DNA of 6,974 nucleotides from F1-60-MAGs149 sp044369995 (GCA_044369995.1 JBILWG010000099.1:1-6974); one strand, 5' to 3'. Numbered from the stretch's first letter, positions 1 through 6,066 are shown. The notes: generated by a model from the letters alone, not told the origin. Translations and numbers: made by a program.

Positions 1-813
1 GCGCTCGGCGACGGGCAGCTCGGATCGCTGCGCGATCGCGTGCATCGTCACCTCGTCGGCCAGCTCGACGCGCGCGACGGGGAGCCCCATCTGGATCGTC
101 TCGGTGGCGGCCTCGACGGCGTCACGGACGGTAGGAAAGTTGACGATCGCCGACGCCGTGGCCTCGGGCAGCGGATGCAACTTGACGGTCAGCTCGGTAA
201 TGACGCCAAGCGTGCCCTCCGAGCCGATCAGCAGGTGCGTCAGGTCGTACCCAGCCGACGACTTGCGGGCCCGCGAGCGGGTGCGCATGATCTCGCCGTC
301 GGCGGTGACGATCGTGAGCGACAGCACGTTCTCGCGCATCGTTCCGTAGCGCACGGCCGTCGTGCCGCTGGCGCCTGTCGCCGCCATGCCGCCCAGCGTG
401 GCGTCGGCGCCGGGGTCGACCGAGAAGAAGACACCGTCTTCGCGCAGCCGATCCTCGAGCTGACGGCGCGTGACGCCAGCCTCGATCGTTGCGTCGAGAT
501 CCTCAGGGCGCACGGCGATGATGCGGTTCATCCGTGTCAGGTCGATGGAGACACCACCGGTCAGCGCCGCGACGTTGCCTTCAAGCGACGAGCCAGCGCC
601 GAACGGGATCATCGGCACGCGCCGCTCGTGGCACGCGCGCACGATGGCGGCGACCTCGGCGGTCGAGCCGGGAAAGACCACGAGGTCGGGACGCGCCGTC
701 TCGTGCCACGACTCGTCGTGCCCGTGGCGCTCCAACTCGCTCTCAGAGGTCGTGACGTGCGCGGCACCGACGATCGCCTCGATGGCGGCGCGCAACTCTT
801 CAAGCCCTTCCAT
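1..813 (-). CDS. FAD-binding oxidoreductase, D-lactate dehydrogenase (cytochrome)/glycolate oxidase GlcD-like, partial (N-terminal 271 aa)
   Basis: This is the N-terminal part of a flavoenzyme of the FAD_binding_4 (VAO/PCMH-fold) family, which oxidises 2-hydroxy acids such as D-lactate or glycolate and passes electrons to the respiratory chain or another acceptor. The reading frame is open from the ATG at 813 to the window edge, so the C-terminal oxidase domain is not seen. Visible motifs are the pyrophosphate-binding loop PFGAGSSLEGN (residues 70-80), the segment DPGADATLGGMAATGASGTT (133-152) followed by AVRYGTMRENV, and KSSAGYD (184-190) with GSEGTLGVITE (197-207). These match D-lactate dehydrogenase (cytochrome) proteins closely, but exact substrate specificity cannot be read. 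The start lies 5 bases past the mobA stop. There is no Shine-Dalgarno sequence; a TACCGT box 7 bases before the ATG suggests its own leaderless transcript in addition to read-through from mobA. Confidence 0.9.
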   Translation of the reverse strand, partial: MEGLEELRAAIEAIVGAAHVTTSESELERHGHDESWHETARPDLVVFPGSTAEVAAIVRACHERRVPMIPFGAGSSLEGNVAALTGGVSIDLTRMNRIIAVRPEDLDATIEAGVTRRQLEDRLREDGVFFSVDPGADATLGGMAATGASGTTAVRYGTMRENVLSLTIVTADGEIMRTRSRARKSSAGYDLTHLLIGSEGTLGVITELTVKLHPLPEATASAIVNFPTVRDAVEAATETIQMGLPVARVELADEVTMHAIAQRSELPVAER

Positions 814-818
814 GCGCG

Positions 819-1424
819 TCACGGTATCAGCGCCGCAAACTCCTCCGGCGTGTTGGCATTGCGCAGCGAATCGAGCAGTGGATCGGCTGCCGCGACGCCC
901 GGCAGAGCGAGCAGCGCGGACTCCTCGAGAAACCGCGTGCGGACGCGGTCGAAGAGATAGCCCGGGCCCGCGACGCCCTCGGCGAGCGCCGCTGTCACAG
1001 CCGGCAGCGTCGAGGTGCGCCAGACCGCGGTGAGCGGATGGCGGAAGCCCTGGGCGTGGGGTACGAGCAGATCGTCGTCGGCGCCGAACGCACCAAGTAG
1101 GCCCTCCACAAACGCGGGGTGGAGGAGGGGTGAGTCGACGCTGGCGACAAACACGGCCTCGGCGCGATCGCCAATCGCCAGCAGTCCGGCTTCCACGCCA
1201 CGCAGCGGCCCCTCGTTGGCAACGCGATCGCGGGCGAGCTCGATCCCCGTGGGCAGCGGCGGGACGTGTTGCTCGGGGGCAGCGACCGCGACGATGGGCC
1301 CTGGCGTCGCCTGCAGCAAGATCGCAGCCAGGTGCGCGGCCAGTGGGGTGCCGTGCCAATCGAGGTTGGCCTTGGGCGTGCCCATGCGCGTCGATTGGCC
1401 ACCGAGGAGCAGGATCGCGCCCAT
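819..1424 (-). CDS. mobA: Molybdenum cofactor guanylyltransferase (MobA-like nucleotidyltransferase)
   Basis: A 201-residue protein of the MobA/NTP_transf_3 family, about the usual length. MobA joins GMP from GTP to molybdopterin to make the guanine dinucleotide form of the molybdenum cofactor in the cytoplasm. The N-terminus LLLGGQSTRMGTPKANL (residues 5-21) is the family's nucleotide-binding signature with the arginine and lysine expected. ARDRVANEGPLRGVEAGL (about 64-81) fits the second conserved block, and VASVDSPLL (about 93-101) corresponds to the metal-binding block usually written CDMPF, so the aspartate is kept but its neighbours differ. A related MobA-like transferase acting on another nucleotide (for example CTP) is possible. 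The frame stays open far upstream antisense to the next gene, but homology starts exactly at the ATG at 1424, which has a TACCTT box 6 bases upstream and no Shine-Dalgarno sequence. Confidence 0.87.
   Translation of the reverse strand: MGAILLLGGQSTRMGTPKANLDWHGTPLAAHLAAILLQATPGPIVAVAAPEQHVPPLPTGIELARDRVANEGPLRGVEAGLLAIGDRAEAVFVASVDSPLLHPAFVEGLLGAFGADDDLLVPHAQGFRHPLTAVWRTSTLPAVTAALAEGVAGPGYLFDRVRTRFLEESALLALPGVAAADPLLDSLRNANTPEEFAALIP
821..826 (-). promoter_or_regulatory. Candidate -10 box (TACCGT) for leaderless FAD oxidoreductase transcript
   Basis: On the minus strand TACCGT is followed by 7 bases and then the ATG at 813. It sits inside the last codons of mobA; its final T is the first base of the mobA TGA stop. 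No Shine-Dalgarno sequence precedes the ATG and no convincing -35 box was found. The call rests on the same pattern at five other starts in this window. Confidence 0.45.
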
Positions 1425-1430
1425 TGAGAG

Positions 1431-1436
1431 AAGGTA
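1431..1436 (-). promoter_or_regulatory. Candidate -10 box (TACCTT) for leaderless mobA transcript
   Basis: On the minus strand TACCTT lies 6 bases before the mobA ATG at 1424, which places the transcription start at or next to the start codon. The stretch between them is pyrimidine-rich and has no Shine-Dalgarno sequence. No good -35 box is seen 17-18 bases upstream, where the sequence is already coding for the divergent gene. Confidence 0.5.
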
Positions 1437-1449
1437 CCAGCGGCTGGTA
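1435..1449. promoter_or_regulatory. Perfect inverted repeat between divergent -10 boxes (possible operator)
   Basis: TACCAGC-G-GCTGGTA has two 7-base arms around one central base. Each terminal TA is the first two bases of a -10 box: TACCTT for mobA on the minus strand and TAGGGT for the amine oxidase on the plus strand. A symmetric DNA-binding dimer here would cover both -10 boxes. It could also simply reflect sequence symmetry of a bidirectional promoter. No matching regulator is identified. Confidence 0.45.
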
Positions 1450-1460
1450 GGGTCTCGCGC

Positions 1461-2687
1461 ATGAAGACATGCGTGGTGATCGGGGCGGGTTGCGCTGGGC
1501 TGACGGCGGCGGATGCGCTGGTCGACGCGGGCATCGACGTGACGGTGTTGGAGGCGCGTGATCGCGTCGGCGGGCGTGTGTGGAGCGACCGCACGGCGGG
1601 TGGCGCGCTGATCGAGCGAGCGGCGGAGTTCATCACCGCTGGCTACGACGCCACCGATGCCATGGTGGAGCGACTCGGTCTCTCGTACATGGGGATGGGG
1701 ATCCGCTACCCCGACCGCGAGCTGCGGCCCAACCCGGGCATCGATCGCGCCGAGGCACTCGCCGCGGCGCATGAGGTCGAGCAGGCCGCCGCAGCCGCGG
1801 GCCCCGACGCGATGGCGCTCGACATCCTCGCGACGGTCGAGGACGACGACATCCGTGAGTTGCTCGCCAGCCGCTCGCAGAGCGCCTCGTCGGTGGCGCT
1901 CGAGGAATTGCCGGCGGAGCGCCTGCGCACGGTTGGCCACCTGCTCGACGATGGCGAGACGCGCCGCGTGCAGGGCGGCAACCAGGGTATCGCCCTGCGG
2001 CTGGCTGAGGGTCTCGGCGCTGCCGTGCGACTCGGCGATCCGGTTACGCGCATCGAGCACGGCCCTGACGGCGTGCGCGTCCACGCTGCGAGCGGTGTCT
2101 ACGAGGCCGATGCGTGCATCGTCGCCGTGCCGCTGGCCGTCACGCAGGACATTGCGTTTGATCCACCGCTGCCCGTTGAGCGCACCGCCGCCATGGATCG
2201 CATTCCGATCGGGCAGGCGGCAAAGCTCGTGGTGCCGGCCGCCGAGGCGATTCCGCCTGCGGCAATCATGTCGACGGCCGATCGCTTCTGGGCCTACACC
2301 TCGCCCTGCGACGACGTCGGAGGCACAGTGGTGGGCTCGTGGATCGGCGGTGCGCCGGTGCTTGACGCACTGGACGTCGATGCCGGACCGACGACCTGGA
2401 TCGAGCGCATTCGTGACTACTGGACCGAGTTGCCGGAGCTCGACGAGGCAGCGGTCGAGACGACGAGTTGGCGGCGCGACCACCCGTGGGCGAAGGGGTC
2501 CTACTCGGCCGTGACGGGCATTCCCGACGATCGCGATCGTCACCCGATCGGCGATGCCATCGGGCGGCTGCACTTCGCCGGCGAGCACACGGCGCCACGC
2601 GACTGGACGGCCACCATTGAAGGTGCGATTCGCAGCGGCCAGCGTGCCGCGGGAGAAATCATCGAGACGCTCGGAGGAGCAGCATGA
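1461..2687 (+). CDS. Flavin amine oxidase family FAD-dependent oxidoreductase
   Basis: A 408-residue protein of the flavin-containing amine oxidase family (PF01593), which uses FAD to oxidise primary or secondary amines to imines with release of peroxide; the substrate is not readable. The N-terminal dinucleotide-binding fold is GAGCAG (residues 8-13) with the ribose-binding glutamate E31 in LEARDRVGGRV (30-40). The C-terminal FAD motif is FAGEHT (372-377) followed by EGAIRSGQRAA (387-397). KGSY shortly before the end corresponds to the region that carries the covalent cysteine in monoamine oxidases; no cysteine is present, so FAD should be non-covalent. The second aromatic-cage tyrosine of MAO seems replaced by threonine (T385 by eye), which may mean a substrate other than a simple monoamine. 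No signal peptide or membrane helix is seen. It heads a two-gene operon with the cupin, with a four-base overlap, and appears leaderless. Confidence 0.88.
   Translation: MKTCVVIGAGCAGLTAADALVDAGIDVTVLEARDRVGGRVWSDRTAGGALIERAAEFITAGYDATDAMVERLGLSYMGMGIRYPDRELRPNPGIDRAEALAAAHEVEQAAAAAGPDAMALDILATVEDDDIRELLASRSQSASSVALEELPAERLRTVGHLLDDGETRRVQGGNQGIALRLAEGLGAAVRLGDPVTRIEHGPDGVRVHAASGVYEADACIVAVPLAVTQDIAFDPPLPVERTAAMDRIPIGQAAKLVVPAAEAIPPAAIMSTADRFWAYTSPCDDVGGTVVGSWIGGAPVLDALDVDAGPTTWIERIRDYWTELPELDEAAVETTSWRRDHPWAKGSYSAVTGIPDDRDRHPIGDAIGRLHFAGEHTAPRDWTATIEGAIRSGQRAAGEIIETLGGAA
2673..2679 (+). promoter_or_regulatory. Shine-Dalgarno sequence of the cupin gene
   Basis: GGAGGAG near the end of the amine oxidase gene lies 4 bases before the cupin ATG at 2684 (6 bases measured from GGAGG). 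It is one of only two strong ribosome binding sites in the window, both at genes that sit internally in an operon. Confidence 0.8.
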
Positions 2688-3016
2688 GCAAGGCAGTTCG
2701 ATTGGCAGCAAGCGACCTCGACGCCGTCGAGGCGGTCCTCGAAGACGGCGCGATGGCCAGGACGGCCGTCCGGCTCGATTCGGGTGGTGGCCTGTCGTCG
2801 GGCGTCTGGGAGTCCGAGGCCTTCACGTGGGAGACCGACGGCTATCCCGTCGACGAGACGTGCGTGATCATCGAGGGCGTCGTCGAGTTCCGCTACGCCG
2901 ACGGCAGCGTCGAGACGTACGGTCCTGGCGAGGCGTTCTCGATCAAGAAGGGCACGCCGCTGGTCTGGCACCAGGATGGCACCGTCAAGAAGTTCTTCGT
3001 GATCCGCGAGAGCTAG
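2684..3016 (+). CDS. Small cupin-domain protein (DUF861/Cupin_3 type)
   Basis: A 110-residue single-domain beta-barrel protein. The pattern YPVDETCVIIEGVVEF, then YGPGEAFSIKKGTPLVW and the ending KKFFVIRES, is that of the Cupin_3 family, which includes (S)-ureidoglycine aminohydrolase-like and many uncharacterised proteins. In the classical first cupin motif, HXH is replaced by residues of YPVDE, and no histidine stands at the usual site of the second motif (the only histidine, in WHQ, comes just after it), so binding of a metal by the standard ligands is doubtful. The ATG overlaps the amine oxidase stop as ATGA (2684-2687), so the two are almost certainly translated together. It may process or bind a product of the amine oxidase, or regulate it; this is inferred from position only. 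Confidence 0.85.
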   Translation: MSKAVRLAASDLDAVEAVLEDGAMARTAVRLDSGGGLSSGVWESEAFTWETDGYPVDETCVIIEGVVEFRYADGSVETYGPGEAFSIKKGTPLVWHQDGTVKKFFVIRES

Positions 3017-3047
3017 CTCCACGGACGGGCTTGCCCCTTCGCCGTCG

Positions 3048-4373
3048 TTAGGACTCGACGTAGAGCGAGGGGCGTGGCTGGCCGAGGATCGCGCGTGCCG
3101 CGTCGCGGCCCGTGCGTACCGCGCCTTCCATGTAGCCCGCCGACCAATGGTCGGATCCGGCCACGTAGAACGGTGGCTCGTGCGTGCCGTGGAGCGGGCC
3201 GACGGCCATCAGGTCGCCGGGTTCCCACAGCGTGACGTAGCCAAGCGTGTACGGATCGGTGCCCCAGTGCCGCCACAGCACGGCCTTGGCATCGACTGGC
3301 CCGCCGCACAGGCGCTCGAGGCCGTCCAGCAGGCCCTGCGTGAGCGTGCCAGGAGGTGCCGCGTCGATGTAGCCGCGCTTCTCTGGCCCGAGCAGAGAGG
3401 ACAGCGTGTTCTCGCCCTGTACCCAATAGCCGCCGACTGCGTGCTCGGACACCGCGAGGCCATTCCAGCCGGCACGACGCCAGACGGGCTCGTCAAGCAC
3501 CGTGACGCCCTTCGACGCCAGTGCCTGGCGTTGTCGATGCAGCGACTGCAGACGCGCGTTCGAGAGACCGGTGATGCCGACGCGGCGCAGCGGCCCGACG
3601 GGCAGGGCGCAGACGACCGCATCGGCTGTCATGACCTCGCCGCTGCCAAGCGTGACGACACATGGCGCGCCCACATGGATCGACGCGACCGGTGCGCTGT
3701 AGCGGATGCGGCCGGCGAGCTCGGCCTCCAGCGTGTCGACGAGCACGCTCGAGCCACCCTGCACCTTGAGGTTCTCCCACTGGGAGTAGTCCGAGTCGAG
3801 CACGCCGCCAACGCCGGCGGCTGCGCGCGCCCACGCAAGCACTGAGCCACGCTCGAGCGTGCCGTGCGCGGCCGCGAGCGCCTCGGCCTCGAACACGCGA
3901 TACGCCATCCACGTCGGCTCGAGCGAGCGGATCAGCGCCCCGATGGAGAGGCGATCGAGGCGAGCTGCGTCCGGGTGCGACCACGGGTCGGCCGGGTCGA
4001 CGGTCGCTGCAATCTGCAGCATCTCCTCCTGAAGGCGCGTGAAGCTCGCGAGGTCAACCTCGGTCAGCCACCCCTCGCCGATGTGGGCGCCCTCGAGCAT
4101 GTCGTAGCCGTTCTCGCCAGGCTCATCGGTGTAGCTCGGCACGATCTCGAGGCCGAGCTCGGCGGCGAGTTCGAGGTATCCGTGGTGGACGGTGCCGACG
4201 ATCTCGCCACCCATTTGCAGCACGCGGCCATCGTCGAACTCCATGCCCTCGACACGTCCGCCGACGCGCGCCCGCGCCTCAACCAGGACGACGTCCGTGC
4301 CCGCGCGCGCGAGGTCGCGGGCACAGGCGAGGCCGCCGAGCCCTCCTCCGACAACGATCACATCCGACTTCAT
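3048..4373 (-). CDS. Flavin monoamine oxidase family protein
   Basis: A 441-residue FAD enzyme of the flavin amine oxidase family. The N-terminal GGGLGG (residues 9-14) and E32 in VEARARVGGRV (31-41) bind FAD, and the C-terminus has VAGSDHWSAGYMEGAVRTG (404-422). This ending resembles monoamine oxidase more than the plus-strand paralogue does: HWSAGYMEGA keeps the second aromatic-cage tyrosine (Y414). The region PYTLGYVTLWEPG corresponds to the MAO active-site loop but has no cysteine, so FAD is probably non-covalent. A TTG at 4379 is in frame, but the ATG at 4373 is preferred because GGAGG stands 7 bases before it. No signal peptide or C-terminal membrane anchor is seen, so it should be cytoplasmic. 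It is 29 bases downstream of the PHP gene, likely the same operon. Substrate unknown. Confidence 0.88.
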   Translation of the reverse strand: MKSDVIVVGGGLGGLACARDLARAGTDVVLVEARARVGGRVEGMEFDDGRVLQMGGEIVGTVHHGYLELAAELGLEIVPSYTDEPGENGYDMLEGAHIGEGWLTEVDLASFTRLQEEMLQIAATVDPADPWSHPDAARLDRLSIGALIRSLEPTWMAYRVFEAEALAAAHGTLERGSVLAWARAAAGVGGVLDSDYSQWENLKVQGGSSVLVDTLEAELAGRIRYSAPVASIHVGAPCVVTLGSGEVMTADAVVCALPVGPLRRVGITGLSNARLQSLHRQRQALASKGVTVLDEPVWRRAGWNGLAVSEHAVGGYWVQGENTLSSLLGPEKRGYIDAAPPGTLTQGLLDGLERLCGGPVDAKAVLWRHWGTDPYTLGYVTLWEPGDLMAVGPLHGTHEPPFYVAGSDHWSAGYMEGAVRTGRDAARAILGQPRPSLYVES

Positions 4374-4380
4374 CTCCAAG

Positions 4381-4385
4381 CCTCC
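4381..4385 (-). promoter_or_regulatory. Shine-Dalgarno sequence of the second amine oxidase
   Basis: On the minus strand GGAGG is followed by 7 bases and the ATG at 4373. This decides the start in favour of ATG over the in-frame TTG at 4379, which would leave only one base after the site. It implies the gene is translated from a longer transcript starting upstream, as expected for a downstream operon gene. Confidence 0.75.
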
Positions 4386-4402
4386 ATCAATCGATTTGTC
4401 GC

Positions 4403-5347
4403 TCAGCGAAACGCGGTGCGCTCACCGGGTAGCGGAAAGGGGTTCGACCAGGCGCGGCCGCCATCGGCCGCGGTCACGCCGATGCGCGCCCACTCCCAGT
4501 ATTCGGGAGCGTCGAATCGCGCTGCGGTGATCAGGCCGTCGCCTGAGCGCTCGATGATCTCGCCGCGGTAGCTCGAGATCGAGGCGTCGGCGTTGACGCG
4601 CCCACCGTCCCACGCGCCGGAGTGCAGCGCCACGGACGTGGCCGGCGAGCAGTGCACGACGACGCCACCGTCGACGCGCTCGAGGCGCAGGAGCTCGGGG
4701 CCGGTGGTGGAGTAGAACGCGCCAGAGCGCAGCGCGTCGAGTACCGCCTCCCGTGTGCGCGACGCAGCTTTCACGATTGTCCAGCCGAGACCGGCGTCGC
4801 TGCCATTCGCACTCGTTGCCTGATGCGCATCGTCGGTGGCAATGCCCTTGGCTGCTCCACCCAGCTGCTTGATGTGGTCCCACTGCACCTCGGAGAGGCC
4901 GTTGCCCTGCTCCACCTCGCAACCACCGTTGTACACCTCGAGCCCAGACAGTGCAGGCGCGCTCAGGTAGTCGTCGGCGGTCAGGCTGCTCCAGCGCGGG
5001 TGCGCGAGATACGCCACGCCGCCCTGGGCGACGATCCATTCGGCACAAGCGGCGATGGTCGGGAATGCGACGCGGGGCTCGGGCAGCTCGTCAATGCCGA
5101 GCGCCAGGACCTCGGCCTCGAACGGCGCACGATCGAGGTCGGCCGAGAGCTCGCTCCCCGGGATCAGCAGCAGCGCGTCGGATGCGGCGCGCGTGATCAG
5201 CCAGTGGTCGGTGATCACCAGCACGTCGCAGCCGAGGGCTTCGTAGTGCGCGACGAGCTCGGCGGGCGTCGGCTGACCGTCCGATTGGTCCGTATGGCAG
5301 TGCAGTTGGCAACGCAGCCACTCACCGGGAGCCTCAAAGGGATTCAC
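4403..5347 (-). CDS. PHP-domain metallohydrolase (CehA/McbA-like)
   Basis: A 314-residue protein with an N-terminal PHP (polymerase and histidinol phosphatase) domain, a metal-dependent phosphoesterase or hydrolase fold. The expected ligands are visible: H16 and H18 in LHCHTDQSDG (15-24), D23, D47/H48 in ITDHW, E66 in GSELS, H116 in YLAHP, and D173/H175 in TDDAH. The C-terminal part contains GAFYSTTGPEL and ends in GGRAWSNPF, features common in the CehA/McbA group, whose founders hydrolyse carbamates; the true substrate here is not known. The frame is open to 5473 but the extra N-terminus is arginine-rich, unlike the family, and overlaps the toxin gene. The GTG at 5347 is chosen because it starts just before the conserved block and has TACGTT 7 bases upstream with no Shine-Dalgarno sequence. 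It lies 29 bases after the toxin gene. Confidence 0.85.
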   Translation of the reverse strand: MNPFEAPGEWLRCQLHCHTDQSDGQPTPAELVAHYEALGCDVLVITDHWLITRAASDALLLIPGSELSADLDRAPFEAEVLALGIDELPEPRVAFPTIAACAEWIVAQGGVAYLAHPRWSSLTADDYLSAPALSGLEVYNGGCEVEQGNGLSEVQWDHIKQLGGAAKGIATDDAHQATSANGSDAGLGWTIVKAASRTREAVLDALRSGAFYSTTGPELLRLERVDGGVVVHCSPATSVALHSGAWDGGRVNADASISSYRGEIIERSGDGLITAARFDAPEYWEWARIGVTAADGGRAWSNPFPLPGERTAFR

Positions 5348-5354
5348 GCCTGCG

Positions 5355-5360
5355 AACGTA
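5355..5360 (-). promoter_or_regulatory. Candidate -10 box (TACGTT) for leaderless PHP-gene transcript
   Basis: On the minus strand TACGTT lies 7 bases before the GTG at 5347, within the 29-base gap after the toxin gene. This would give the PHP gene and the second amine oxidase a promoter independent of the toxin-antitoxin module. No -35 box at normal spacing was found; a weak CTGACG lies only 14 bases upstream. Confidence 0.45.
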
Positions 5361-5376
5361 GCACGCTGTTGCGTCG

Positions 5377-5766
5377 TCAGACTCTGATGACGTCGAGCCG
5401 CGGCACGTCGTCGTAGTCGGCGTCCTGCGTGACCACGGGGACGCCGAGGTGAATCGCGGTCGCGGCAATCCACGCATCGTTGCCCGGCATGCGCCGCTTT
5501 TTCTCGCGCAACTCGATGTGCAGGCGAGCCCAGGCGAACGCAATCTCCTCGTCGATCGGGATCGGTGAGGCGCGACGGGCGGTCATGAGCGTCGTCATGC
5601 GCTGGTCGCGCGCCTCGGTGGTGCGGGCCGTATGAATGCCGGCGCGTAGCTCACCGACGGTGACCACTGAGACGCCGACGCGCTCCGGAATGTCGTTGCG
5701 GAGGATCTCGCGACCCGACTCGAGCGCGATGAAGATGCTCGTGTCGAGAACGGCCTCTACCTCCAC
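5377..5766 (-). CDS. vapC: VapC-like PIN-domain toxin (ribonuclease)
   Basis: A 129-residue single PIN-domain protein, the usual size for VapC toxins, which are Mg-dependent ribonucleases that cut specific tRNA or rRNA and stop translation until bound by their antitoxin. Acidic active-site residues are in place: D8 in LDTSIFIA, E39 in VGELRAG, D97 in GNDAWIAATA, and D115 (or D117) in TQDADYDDV. The start is a GTG at 5766, ten bases inside the end of the antitoxin gene. No Shine-Dalgarno sequence and no -10 box precede it, so expression probably depends on translational coupling to the antitoxin, a common way of keeping toxin below antitoxin. All key residues are present, so the toxin looks intact. 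Confidence 0.9.
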   Translation of the reverse strand: MEVEAVLDTSIFIALESGREILRNDIPERVGVSVVTVGELRAGIHTARTTEARDQRMTTLMTARRASPIPIDEEIAFAWARLHIELREKKRRMPGNDAWIAATAIHLGVPVVTQDADYDDVPRLDVIRV

Positions 5767-6011
5767 GGCATGTCGTCCGTGGTCTCGGGAAAGAGCTCAT
5801 CGAGTTCGGCGGCGAGTGCGGGATCGGCGCGATTGCGGGCCAGCAAGTCAAGGAAGACGTCGCGCTGCAGTGAGCGGGGGCGGTCGTCGAGCGGCGAAAC
5901 ACGCGCGACGGGGATTCCATCGACCGTGATCAGCACCTCCTCGCCAGCCCGGACGCGGTCAAGCAGTTGACGCGTGTGATTGCGCAGTTCGCGCGAGGCG
6001 ATCGTGCTCAT
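5757..6011 (-). CDS. Phd/YefM-family antitoxin
   Basis: An 84-residue antitoxin. The N-terminal two thirds (STIASRELRNHTRQLLDRV, then GEEVLITVDGIPVARVSPL) is the Phd/YefM DNA-binding and dimerisation fold, and the acidic C-terminus (ELDELFPETTDDMPWR) is the typical toxin-binding tail. It should neutralise the PIN toxin encoded directly downstream (ten-base overlap) and repress its own promoter. An ATG at 6029 would add six residues (MCYGCG), but the ATG at 6011 is preferred because TACGGT stands 6 bases before it and the family motif begins right after it. A dyad at 6021-6036 overlaps this -10 box and is a candidate autoregulation site. It is transcribed divergently from the DtxR-like gene. 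Confidence 0.88.
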   Translation of the reverse strand: MSTIASRELRNHTRQLLDRVRAGEEVLITVDGIPVARVSPLDDRPRSLQRDVFLDLLARNRADPALAAELDELFPETTDDMPWR

Positions 6012-6017
6012 GCCACA

Positions 6018-6023
6018 ACCGTA
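6018..6023 (-). promoter_or_regulatory. Candidate -10 box (TACGGT) for leaderless antitoxin-toxin transcript
   Basis: On the minus strand TACGGT is followed by 6 bases and the antitoxin ATG at 6011. There is no Shine-Dalgarno sequence and no clear -35 box. The box overlaps the left arm of the dyad at 6021-6036, so a protein bound there should block it. Confidence 0.5.
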
Positions 6024-6036
6024 GCACATGACCTAC
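6021..6036. promoter_or_regulatory. Imperfect palindrome, candidate antitoxin operator
   Basis: GTAG-CA-CATG-AC-CTAC is symmetric at 12 of 16 positions: outer arms GTAG/CTAC and centre CATG. It lies in the 61-base divergent region, overlapping the antitoxin -10 box by three bases. Phd/YefM antitoxins repress their own operons by binding short palindromes in just this place, so the assignment fits, but binding is inferred. Confidence 0.4.
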
Positions 6037-6060
6037 AGCACGACCTTGGCAGCCGCGCTC

Positions 6061-6066
6061 TACGCT
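6061..6066 (+). promoter_or_regulatory. Candidate -10 box (TACGCT) for leaderless DtxR-like gene transcript
   Basis: TACGCT is followed by 6 bases and the ATG at 6073. No Shine-Dalgarno sequence is present. A TTGGCA at 6046-6051 resembles a -35 box but is only 9 bases away, too close to pair with it. The box decides between the ATG at 6073 and the in-frame ATG at 6028. Confidence 0.45.

Larger units (their letters stand above)
1424..1453 (+). promoter_or_regulatory. Candidate leaderless promoter of the amine oxidase-cupin operon
   Basis: TTGAGA at 1424-1429 matches the -35 consensus TTGACA at five of six positions. An 18-base spacer leads to TAGGGT at 1448-1453, and 7 bases later comes the ATG at 1461, so transcription should start at the start codon. 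There is no Shine-Dalgarno sequence. The -35 box begins on the base pair that starts the divergent mobA ATG, and the spacer contains the mobA -10 box. Confidence 0.55.

Noticed and set aside
30..1230. GCGATCGC octamers, like the cyanobacterial HIP1 repeat, seen three times (near 33, 1165 and 1227)
   Set aside because: All lie inside coding sequence and follow from frequent GCG/GAT/CGC/ATC codons in this composition. Three copies in 7 kb is far below a true HIP1 genome, and the genes are not cyanobacterial in type.
819..2711. A 630-codon minus-strand open frame that contains mobA at its end
   Set aside because: Only the last 201 residues look like a protein family. The upstream part is the antisense of the amine oxidase gene, and its arginine/histidine-rich make-up is typical of shadow frames in high-GC DNA.
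3017..3047. Possible two-way terminator between the cupin and the second amine oxidase, with GGGC-TT-GCCC inside ACGG/CCGT arms (3021-3045)
   Set aside because: The stem is short, the loop has two bases and there is no T-run on either strand. The convergent position makes a terminator plausible, but the sequence does not support one.
3147..3845. A 232-codon plus-strand frame opposite the second amine oxidase, and similar long frames at 40-960, 3864-4571 and 4622-5416
   Set aside because: They are antisense or out-of-frame shadows of well-supported genes, without recognisable domains or start signals.
5348..5473. N-terminal extension of the PHP protein up to an upstream start at 5473
   Set aside because: The extra 42 residues are arginine-rich, unlike the family, and overlap the toxin gene in another frame. 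The GTG at 5347 has a better start context.
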